DNA of 64,000 nucleotides from Tenacibaculum skagerrakense (lineage in GTDB: Bacteria > Bacteroidota > Bacteroidia > Flavobacteriales > Flavobacteriaceae), in the NCBI RefSeq assembly GCF_004345825.1, contig NZ_SLXM01000007.1, positions 62,001-126,000 on the forward strand, read 5' to 3'. Shown here one piece after another: positions 35,149 to 42,096 of the stretch. Position 1 is the stretch's first letter. Every line of letters starts with the position of its first letter. The notes beneath the pieces were generated by a model, which saw nothing but the letters and a program-made list of their open reading frames with translations, had not been told where the DNA came from and did no database searches. The position numbers were made by a program, and so were the translations under genes.

Positions 35149-36816
35149 ATGAAAAAAATGAAATTTAAATATAGCTGGTTGCCAATTGCATTATTGAGTT
35201 TAACAGCATGTGATATAAATAATGAACTAGAAGCAATTCCTGAAGTTGAAACACCTGTTGTACAGGTTGATGCTACTGGATTAGATTTGTCTAACTATGT
35301 TGCTGTTGGAGCGTCATTTAGTGCTGGATTTACGGATAATGCATTGTTTATTGCAGCACAGGAAAATTCGTTTCCAAATATCATTAGCAAAAAGTTTCAA
35401 TTAGCTGGTGGAGGTGACTTTGTTCAACCATTAATGAATGATAACATTGGAGGTCTTTTATTTGGAGGAAACATGATCCAAGGACCAAGATTATTTTTTA
35501 ATGGTAGTGGACCAGCTTCGTTATCAACATTAGGAGCTGTACCTACTACAGAGGTTACTACAAAATTACCAAGCACTAATAATAACTATGGTGTTCCTGG
35601 GGCTAAAAGTTACCATTTTGTATTTGGCGGTTACGGTAGTGTTAATGCTGTACCGTTAGGTCAAGCAAACCCGTATTTTGCTAGATTTTCTTCTAGTGAA
35701 ACTGCATCTATTTTAGGAGATGCAATGGCTAACCAACCAACATTCTTTACACTTTCTGAAATAGGAGGTAACGATGTATTAGGTTATGCTTTAGGAGGAG
35801 GAGCTGGAGTAGACCAGACAGGTAATCCAAACGCAAACTCTTATGGTTCTGCGGATATTACTGACCCAGGTCTTTTCAAGCAAATCTTTGATACAATGGT
35901 TGCTACTTTAACGTCAAACGGAGCAAAAGGTGTTGTTGGAAACATTCCTTACATCACATCATTAGCTCATTTTACAACTGTGCCTTATAATCCATTGGAC
36001 CCAACAACTAATTCTGATTTAGCTGGACAAATTCCGTTATTAAATAGCGTGTATGGAGCAATTAATCAAATTTATGCTGGAGCTGGACAACCTGAAAGAT
36101 CTATTGTTTTTTCAGCTGATGGACCAAACGCGATGGTTATTTATGATGAGGATGCTACAGATTTATCTGCTGCTATTACCGCTACGTTAGGAGCTAGCCC
36201 AACATTTGTACCTTTTGTACAATCGTTAGGTTTACCGGCTGCTGCTGCACCGTTAGTGGCTCAATTATTAGGACAACAATATGGTAAGGCAAGATCGGCT
36301 ACTGAGAATGATTTATTTGTGTTAACAAGTAGTTCAATTATTGGTACTGTTGATACCACAGCGGCTGCTAATTTAGTAGCTCAAAGTGGAGGTTTATTAC
36401 CAGCTACTTTAGCAGGTCAATTTTCTGCACAGGGTATTACTTTACCATTAGCTGATAAGTGGGTGTTAACTCCTCAAGAGCAAAACAATATTAAAGTAGC
36501 TACAGACGCTTATAACGTTACAATTAAAGCTGCTGCAGATGCTAATGGTTTAGGGTTTGTAGACTTTAACGCTATATTACAAGAAGCTGCAACAAGTGGA
36601 TTAAACTTTGGAGATTTTACAATGACTACTAACTTAGTTACTGGAGGTTTAGTAAGTTTAGATGGAGTTCACTTAACTGCTAGAGGTTATGGGTTAATGG
36701 CTAATGAGTTTTTAAAGGCTACTGATGTTACTTATGGAAGTAACTTCACTTTAGCTACAGACGGTTTAGCTAATCCGAATGATTTACCTACAAACTATTC
36801 ACCAATGTTGTGGTAA
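35149..36816 (+). CDS. SGNH/GDSL-type hydrolase-like lipoprotein
   Basis: A 555-aa lipoprotein (MKKMKFKYSWLPIALLSLTAC, Cys21). SGNH blocks can be seen: block I is VAVGASFSAG with Ser56 but Ala in place of the usual Asp of GDS, block III is IGGNDV (Gly207, Asn208) and block V is DGVHLTARGYG (Asp505, His508). About 290 residues lie between blocks III and V, more than in short SGNH esterases. An esterase or lipase role at the cell surface is likely, with products perhaps imported by the TonB receptor encoded 3 nt upstream. A terminator follows at 36839. Confidence 0.8.
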   Translation: MKKMKFKYSWLPIALLSLTACDINNELEAIPEVETPVVQVDATGLDLSNYVAVGASFSAGFTDNALFIAAQENSFPNIISKKFQLAGGGDFVQPLMNDNIGGLLFGGNMIQGPRLFFNGSGPASLSTLGAVPTTEVTTKLPSTNNNYGVPGAKSYHFVFGGYGSVNAVPLGQANPYFARFSSSETASILGDAMANQPTFFTLSEIGGNDVLGYALGGGAGVDQTGNPNANSYGSADITDPGLFKQIFDTMVATLTSNGAKGVVGNIPYITSLAHFTTVPYNPLDPTTNSDLAGQIPLLNSVYGAINQIYAGAGQPERSIVFSADGPNAMVIYDEDATDLSAAITATLGASPTFVPFVQSLGLPAAAAPLVAQLLGQQYGKARSATENDLFVLTSSSIIGTVDTTAAANLVAQSGGLLPATLAGQFSAQGITLPLADKWVLTPQEQNNIKVATDAYNVTIKAAADANGLGFVDFNAILQEAATSGLNFGDFTMTTNLVTGGLVSLDGVHLTARGYGLMANEFLKATDVTYGSNFTLATDGLANPNDLPTNYSPMLW

Positions 36817-36838
36817 ATAGTTTATACTATCATAATGT

Positions 36839-36867
36839 AAAAAGGTTGGGAATTTCCCAACCTTTTT
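36839..36867. terminator. Bidirectional terminator
   Basis: Arms AAAAAGGTTGGGAA (36839-36852) and TTCCCAACCTTTTT (36854-36867), nearly perfect; it separates the convergent SGNH gene (+) and the 70-aa membrane protein gene (-). Confidence 0.85.
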
Positions 36868-37078
36868 ATTTTTTGTCTTTATTCTCAATGATATACTTTT
36901 TATACTTTCCATCTTTATACCTGTAGTATATAAAAATGGGCATCAATATAAATGACATATACATTACTCCAAGCCCCATTACAATTTGAGCTTTTTCGTG
37001 TTCAATATTCAGTAGATATATACCGGTAGCCATCCAAACTAAAAAGAGGATAAATAATATTTTAAGAAGTGTTTTCAT
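36866..37078 (-). CDS. Small two-helix membrane protein
   Basis: About 70 aa from the second of two adjacent ATG codons (37078; another at 37081). Two hydrophobic helices (residues 5-24 and 33-53), followed by a basic tail YRYKDGKYKKYIIENKDKK, so the tail is probably cytoplasmic. I do not recognise a named family. The stop codon lies at the edge of the terminator hairpin. It follows glycyl-tRNA synthetase, from which it is separated by another terminator, so it has its own promoter. Confidence 0.65.
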   Translation of the reverse strand: MKTLLKILFILFLVWMATGIYLLNIEHEKAQIVMGLGVMYMSFILMPIFIYYRYKDGKYKKYIIENKDKK

Positions 37079-37104
37079 CAATTAGGTATTTAATACAAAA
37101 ATAA

Positions 37105-37135
37105 AAATCCTGTTAATAGGTTACTAACAGGATTT
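37105..37135 (-). terminator. Terminator after the glycyl-tRNA synthetase gene
   Basis: Arms AAATCCTGTTA (37105-37115) and TAACAGGATTT (37125-37135), 11 perfect pairs, 9-nt loop; on the minus strand it is followed by a T-rich tract. Confidence 0.8.
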
Positions 37136-37158
37136 AAAAGTTTATTTAGGGTTGTTTC

Positions 37159-38700
37159 TTACATTTTCATCAACCAAGCACGCATATCAACTTCTTCTTT
37201 GATAATTGCTCTTAAATCGGCTATTTTTACTCGTTTTTGTTCCATAGTATCTCTGTGACGGATTGTAACAGTATTGTCTTCTAATGAATCATGATCTACA
37301 GTAACACAGAAAGGTGTACCAGCAGCATCTTGTCTACGGTATCTTTTTCCAACAGAATCTTTATCTTCATACATTACTGTAAAATCCCATTTTAAATCAT
37401 CAACAATTTCACGAGCTAATTCAGGTAAACCAGAATTATTTACCAATGGGAAAACTGCTACTTTAGTTGGCGCTAATACGGCAGGTAATTTTAAAACCGT
37501 TCTAGAAGTTCCGTTCTCTAATTCCTCTTCTTGTAATGAGTTAGAGAAAACAGCTAAAAACATTCTATCTAAACCAATAGAAGTTTCTAATACATAAGGA
37601 ACATAACTTTTATTTTCATCAGAATCGAAATATTGTAATTTCTTTCCTGAATACTCTTCATGAGCCTTTAAGTCGAAATCAGTACGAGAATGTATTCCTT
37701 CTAGTTCTTTAAATCCAAAAGGAAACTTAAACTCAATATCAGCAGCTGCATCAGCATAATGCGCTAATTTCTCATGGTCATGGAAACGATAATTATCTTC
37801 TCCCATTCCTAGAGATAAATGCCACTTTAAACGTGTTTCTTTCCAGTGTTGGTACCATTCTTTTTGAGTACCTGGTTTAATGAAAAATTGCATTTCCATT
37901 TGTTCGAATTCACGCATTCTAAAAATAAATTGTCGTGCTACAATTTCGTTTCTAAATGCTTTTCCAGTTTGTGCAATTCCAAAAGGAATTTTCATTCTAC
38001 CAGTTTTCTGAACATTCAAGAAGTTTACAAAAATACCTTGAGCGGTTTCTGGTCTTAAATACACCTTCATTGAGCTATCAGCAGAAGCACCTAATTGAGT
38101 TCCGAACATTAAGTTAAACTGTTTAACATCTGTCCAGTTTTTAGATCCGGTTAATGGATCAGCAATTTCTAACTCTTCAATTAAGGCTTTTACATCTGCT
38201 AAATCTTCATTTTCTAAAGACCTTGCAAGACGAGACAAAATAGTATTTATCTTTTCTTGATATCCTAAAACTCTTGGGTTTGTAGACAAAAACTGATCTT
38301 TATCAAAAGATTCACCAAATCGTTTAGCTGCTTTGGTAACTTCTTTATCGATTTTAGCTTCTATTTTAGCGCAATAATCTTCTACTAAAACATCAGCTCT
38401 ATATCTTTTTTTAGAATCTTTATTATCAATCAATGGATCATTAAATGCATCAACATGCCCAGAAGCTTTCCAAGTAGTTGGGTGCATTAAAATGGCAGCA
38501 TCAATTCCTACGATATTCTCGTTCATTTGCACCATTGCTTTCCACCAGTATTCTCTAATATTCTTTTTTAGCTCAACTCCATTTTGAGCATAATCATAAA
38601 CAGCGCTAAGACCATCATAAATTTCAGATGATTGAAAAATATAACCGTACTCTTTAGCGTGTGAAATAACCTTTTTAAATTGATCTTCTTGTTTTGCCAT
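37159..38700 (-). CDS. glyQS: Glycine-tRNA ligase (single-chain dimeric type)
   Basis: A 513-aa class II synthetase of the alpha2 type used by Bacteroidota. Visible blocks are YLRPETAQGIFVNFLNVQ (motif 1 region), FRNEIVARQFIFRMREFEQM (motif 2) and SIGLDRMFLAVF (motif 3). The C-terminal anticodon-binding domain begins near KLPAVLAPTKVAVFPLVNNS. The Ile-rich insertion after YEKIN separates the first two thirds. It charges tRNA-Gly. Flanked by terminators on both sides, so monocistronic. Confidence 0.94.
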   Translation of the reverse strand: MAKQEDQFKKVISHAKEYGYIFQSSEIYDGLSAVYDYAQNGVELKKNIREYWWKAMVQMNENIVGIDAAILMHPTTWKASGHVDAFNDPLIDNKDSKKRYRADVLVEDYCAKIEAKIDKEVTKAAKRFGESFDKDQFLSTNPRVLGYQEKINTILSRLARSLENEDLADVKALIEELEIADPLTGSKNWTDVKQFNLMFGTQLGASADSSMKVYLRPETAQGIFVNFLNVQKTGRMKIPFGIAQTGKAFRNEIVARQFIFRMREFEQMEMQFFIKPGTQKEWYQHWKETRLKWHLSLGMGEDNYRFHDHEKLAHYADAAADIEFKFPFGFKELEGIHSRTDFDLKAHEEYSGKKLQYFDSDENKSYVPYVLETSIGLDRMFLAVFSNSLQEEELENGTSRTVLKLPAVLAPTKVAVFPLVNNSGLPELAREIVDDLKWDFTVMYEDKDSVGKRYRRQDAAGTPFCVTVDHDSLEDNTVTIRHRDTMEQKRVKIADLRAIIKEEVDMRAWLMKM

Positions 38701-38748
38701 AATACTGCAAAAATATAATATGGTTTGAATTAATAATAGTCTAAAAAC

Positions 38749-38784
38749 AAAAAAGTGAAGAAATTACATTCTTCACTTTTTTTT
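38749..38784 (-). terminator. Terminator after the coiled-coil protein gene
   Basis: GTGAAGAA (38755-38762) and TTCTTCAC (38769-38776) with flanking A and T runs; on the minus strand a T6 run follows the stem. Confidence 0.8.
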
Positions 38785-38803
38785 AGGTTGTTTTTTGTGA
38801 ATT

Positions 38804-39709
38804 TTATCTAAGAGTCACTTCTGTTTTAGCAGAAAACACTCCATCAACATAGGCACTTACTGTGTAGGTTCCTTTTTTTATGTCATCTCTGTTAACAAGT
38901 ATTAAAGAAACTACACCTAATCTGTTGTTGTCATAATTTGCTAGCATGCTATCACTAAAAAAGACTTCAGAGCCATCTTTTAATTTTTCACTTCCCTTTG
39001 AAGCAACAACTTTTTTCTCCTCGTCTAAAATTTGAATTAATATTTCTTTTTTCCCTGGAGTTGTAACAGGGTTTGCAAGTAAATCAAATTTAACTCTAAA
39101 AGCATCTGTTCTTCTAGATCTTGAAGTATTGGTTAATTTCCCACTACTTCTTTCTTTCATTGCTTCAGCAACAATATTACTTACTTTTATTACTCCAGCA
39201 ATATCAACTTTAGCTTTCAGTTGAGCTTGTCTTTTTTGAAGCGAAATATTCTGTTGTTGAAGATTTCTTTGTGATTCTACATTTTCATCAAGTTGTTGTT
39301 TTACAACGATGTTTTCTTGTAGTAATTCATAATTTTGTTTGTTCAAAGAATCAACTTGAATAAATAATCGTCTATTTTCTCTTTCAAGCTTTACAATTTT
39401 TCTAGAATATTTTACAATTAAGTTATAATTAGCTTTTTCTAAGTTCTTAATAGAATCACGAAGTAAAATAATCTTGTTAATTTCTTTGACTAGTCTTTGC
39501 GAAAGATCTTTATTTTTAACATTAACATTTTTGTAGTCTTCGATTATTTCATCAAGTTCAGCTTGAAGTTCAATTTTTTGGTCAGAAAAAGCGTCTTCTA
39601 ACTTTTTATAATCGTTATTTAATTTAAAAGAGTAAACAATTAATAATATGACTAATGCTGCAATCAAATATTTAAAACCGCTAGGTTTAATGGTAATTTT
39701 TGAGCTCAT
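38804..39709 (-). CDS. Membrane-anchored coiled-coil protein, function unknown
   Basis: A 301-aa protein. One N-terminal membrane helix (about residues 12-28, FKYLIAALVILLIVYSF), a long heptad-rich coiled coil from about 30 to 170 (many Leu, Lys, Glu, Gln), then a beta-rich C-terminal domain from 200 (AFRVKFDLLANPVTTPGKKE to GTYTVSAYVDGVFSAKTEVTL). I recognise the type from Flavobacteriaceae but no function is established. The promoter at 39830-39862 leaves a leader of about 115 nt containing two palindromes (39777-39824). Confidence 0.75.
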   Translation of the reverse strand: MSSKITIKPSGFKYLIAALVILLIVYSFKLNNDYKKLEDAFSDQKIELQAELDEIIEDYKNVNVKNKDLSQRLVKEINKIILLRDSIKNLEKANYNLIVKYSRKIVKLERENRRLFIQVDSLNKQNYELLQENIVVKQQLDENVESQRNLQQQNISLQKRQAQLKAKVDIAGVIKVSNIVAEAMKERSSGKLTNTSRSRRTDAFRVKFDLLANPVTTPGKKEILIQILDEEKKVVASKGSEKLKDGSEVFFSDSMLANYDNNRLGVVSLILVNRDDIKKGTYTVSAYVDGVFSAKTEVTLR

Positions 39710-39776
39710 TATATTGCTAATATGGGGTTTAACTTTATATGTATTTACCTAATAATTTCTTATTAGTGTAGGGGAA

Positions 39777-39824
39777 AACTTAGCTGGCTAAGTTACAATT
39801 TGTTGAATTAATTCAACAAAATTG
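39777..39824 (-). promoter_or_regulatory. Two adjacent palindromes in the leader of the coiled-coil gene
   Basis: Palindrome A: AACTTAGC (39777-39784) and GCTAAGTT (39787-39794). Palindrome B spans 39796-39824 around the core TGTTGAATT/AATTCAACA, one unpaired A. On the minus strand, palindrome B would sit at the very 5' end of the transcript predicted from the -7 element at 39830. Confidence 0.6.
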
Positions 39825-39829
39825 GTTTC

Positions 39830-39862
39830 CAAAGATAGCATATTATTGTAATAGTTAACAAA
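39830..39862 (-). promoter_or_regulatory. Promoter of the coiled-coil gene
   Basis: Minus-strand reading: TTTG (39859-39862), 21-nt spacer, TATCTTTG (39830-39837). The spacer is slightly long against the usual 19 nt. Confidence 0.55.
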
Positions 39863-39979
39863 AACTTAAAAGAATATACAAATCAAGCTATTTTTATTAA
39901 TAACTTAATGATGTGTAAATTATTATAGTTAAGTAGTTGTAGATTTTAGATATTTAGTAATAAAACTAATGAAGTTAAT

Positions 39980-40390
39980 TTATTTATCACCTTCACTAAG
40001 GTTCATAAAAGATGAAATTTCAATTACTTTTTGAGCATTTGATGTAGAATAAAATAAAGATAATTTTCCGTTTTTTGTTGAATTACAATTGATTACTGTG
40101 TCTTCGTTTCCTTTAAATAGTAATTCAACAGTATATCTTTTTTGTAGTGCTGTTTTTTCAGAAATAGTACTTACTGGATTTATTTTATAACACGTGTTAT
40201 TATCAATTATTTGAGCGCTATCTATTGAAATTGTTTCATTTGCTTCCATTGTAACTATAAATTTCACATGAGGTTTTTCCATGGTAACATTAGAATACAT
40301 GATTTTTCTCTTAGCACTAATTACTTTTAAGTTGCTCTGACAACCTATAAGTAACACGAAACAAAAAAAGATGAAATTGGAGGCCTTCAT
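39980..40390 (-). CDS. Small lipoprotein, function unknown
   Basis: A 136-aa protein with lipoprotein signal MKASNFIFFCFVLLIGCQ (Cys17). The mature part is predicted mostly beta strand (HVKFIVTMEANETISIDSAQ, ALQKRYTVELLFKGNED) and has two Cys (CYKIN, NCNST). I do not recognise the family. It is divergent from the ECF sigma gene cluster and shares a control region with it, including a 14-bp inverted repeat at 40411-40458, so it may belong to the same regulon. Confidence 0.7.
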   Translation of the reverse strand: MKASNFIFFCFVLLIGCQSNLKVISAKRKIMYSNVTMEKPHVKFIVTMEANETISIDSAQIIDNNTCYKINPVSTISEKTALQKRYTVELLFKGNEDTVINCNSTKNGKLSLFYSTSNAQKVIEISSFMNLSEGDK

Positions 40391-40410
40391 TTTAAGTGTA
40401 TTTTTTGAGA

Positions 40411-40458
40411 AACCTAAGAAGCTGGAGTTATTAACGTAGAGTGGCAGCTCCTTAGGTT
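40411..40458. promoter_or_regulatory. 14-bp inverted repeat in the divergent control region
   Basis: AACCTAAGAAGCTG (40411-40424) and CAGCTCCTTAGGTT (40445-40458) match at 13 of 14 positions, separated by 20 nt. It lies 20 nt upstream of the lipoprotein ATG and 165 nt upstream of the sigma factor ATG. No T run accompanies it, so an operator or a leader hairpin is more likely than a terminator. Confidence 0.6.
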
Positions 40459-40608
40459 AGGATTATTTATATAAGAGCGAATTGATTCATGTCATTAATG
40501 CACTGTTGAAGTATTTTAACTATTCCATGTATGAGGGTAATTACTTCGCTTTATATGGCTATGAAACAGACTTCCAAAAAAATACCCTACTTTTTAATAA
40601 AAAAAAAT

Positions 40609-40616
40609 TAAGTTTG
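40609..40616 (+). promoter_or_regulatory. -7 element of the ECF sigma factor gene
   Basis: TAAGTTTG (TAnnTTTG) ends 6 nt before the ATG at 40623, so the mRNA would be leaderless or nearly so. It supports the 40623 start. No clear -33 TTTG. Confidence 0.5.
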
Positions 40617-40622
40617 CTTTCT

Positions 40623-41132
40623 ATGAAGCATGAAGAATCAATATGCAAACCTAAAGTGTTTGAAGACATTTTTGATAATCATTCTGAGGGGCTTAGAAAT
40701 TACTTGTATTATAAATCTGGAGATATGCATTTAGCAGAAGATTTAGTACAAGAAAGTTTTGTGAAGCTTTGGAATAGTTGTGCTAAAGTTACAGTTGCAA
40801 AAGCAAAATCTTTTTTGTTTACTGTAGCTAGTAATTTATTTTTGAATGTGGTAGCACATAAAAAAGTTGTGTTAAATCATCAAAAACAAACACCAAAGCA
40901 GTACACAAAAGAAACGCCAGAATTTATTTTAGAAGAGAAAGAGTTTATGGATAAATTGCAAAATGCTATTGCCGATTTATCTGAAAAGCAACGAGAGGTA
41001 TTTTTGTTGAATAGAATTGACAAAAAAACATATACAGAAATATCCGAAATTGTTGGTATATCTGTAAAAGCTGTAGAAAAGAGAATGTCGTTAGCTCTAA
41101 AAAGCCTTAGAGAGAAAATAGAATTACTTTAA
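40623..41132 (+). CDS. ECF (FecI-like) RNA polymerase sigma factor
   Basis: About 169 aa from the ATG at 40623. The frame is open further upstream, but the extra 47 residues do not look like a sigma factor and would cross the likely promoter. Region 2 is FEDIFDNHSEGLRNYLYYKS plus AEDLVQESFVKLW; region 4 is LSEKQREVFLLNRI followed by TYTEISEIVGISVKAVEKRM. It belongs to the group that pairs with FecR anti-sigma factors and controls TonB-dependent receptor genes; both follow directly. Confidence 0.92.
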   Translation: MKHEESICKPKVFEDIFDNHSEGLRNYLYYKSGDMHLAEDLVQESFVKLWNSCAKVTVAKAKSFLFTVASNLFLNVVAHKKVVLNHQKQTPKQYTKETPEFILEEKEFMDKLQNAIADLSEKQREVFLLNRIDKKTYTEISEIVGISVKAVEKRMSLALKSLREKIELL

Positions 41133-41187
41133 AAGTAGGGTAATTTGGTAGTTAACTGTTTTTTAAGTAAAAGTAGAATTCACAATC

Positions 41188-42096
41188 ATGAAGGAAGCAC
41201 ACGATGATACTTTTTTAGCTCGATGGTTGAATAACCAACTGAGCAACTCTGAACTTGATGAATTTAAAAGGCATCCAGACTTTTCGTTATATGAAAAAAT
41301 AGCCTCTAAATCTTTGGAGTTAAGAACTCCTGAATACAATAAGAGTGCTTTATTTTCTAAAGTTCAAGATAAAATTAACGTGCCGAAAAGAGGTAAGTTA
41401 AGATCTATTTACGCTACTGTTTCTGTAGTAGTGGCTGCTTCAATTGTAATTATTTTCGGGCTTATACAGTTTTATAATTCATCAACAACTTACAGTACTG
41501 ATTTTGGAGAGCAAATGGCGGTTCATCTTCCGGATGGATCTGAAGTGATGTTAAACTCTAAGTCAGAAATTGTTTTCAATGAGAAAAATTGGGCTCAAAA
41601 TAGAGTTGTTAAATTAAAAGGAGAAGCTTATTTTAAAGTTAATAAAGGAAGTAAATTTATTGTTAACTCAGATAGAGGAGAGGTATCAGTTTTAGGTACT
41701 CAATTCAATGTAACAACTCACAACGATTTAATAGAAGTTAGTTGTTATGAAGGAAAGGTAAAGGTTTCTTCTGATGATAAAGAAGTATTTTTAACACAAG
41801 GAAAAGCTTTTAGAAATCTAAAAGGTGTTTCTGAGGAATGGGAATTTAAAAATCAAGAACCAAGCTGGAAAAATGGAGAGAGTTCTTTTACAAGTATCCC
41901 TTTAAAATATGTTATAAAAGCAATTGAAAATCAATATAATGTTCAAATTAATGCAACTAATATTGATGTTTACAATAAATTTACAGGTGCATTTACACAC
42001 GAGAATTTAAACATTGCTTTAGAAACAGTTTTTAGGCCACTACAAATTAATGCTAACGTTTTAGATAAAAACAATATTACATTGACGAAAGAATAA
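41188..42096 (+). CDS. FecR family anti-sigma factor with DUF4974
   Basis: A 302-aa protein. The cytoplasmic N-terminus (residues 1-72) should bind the sigma factor, a single membrane helix follows (about 74-96, IYATVSVVVAASIVIIFGLI), then the FecR domain (108-200, GEQMAVHLPDGSEVMLNSKS) and a C-terminal DUF4974 segment (about 230-300, FTSIPLKYVIKAIENQYNVQ). In this system the periplasmic part senses the N-terminal signalling domain of the receptor, encoded immediately downstream (stop codon TAA directly followed by ATG). Confidence 0.92.
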   Translation: MKEAHDDTFLARWLNNQLSNSELDEFKRHPDFSLYEKIASKSLELRTPEYNKSALFSKVQDKINVPKRGKLRSIYATVSVVVAASIVIIFGLIQFYNSSTTYSTDFGEQMAVHLPDGSEVMLNSKSEIVFNEKNWAQNRVVKLKGEAYFKVNKGSKFIVNSDRGEVSVLGTQFNVTTHNDLIEVSCYEGKVKVSSDDKEVFLTQGKAFRNLKGVSEEWEFKNQEPSWKNGESSFTSIPLKYVIKAIENQYNVQINATNIDVYNKFTGAFTHENLNIALETVFRPLQINANVLDKNNITLTKE

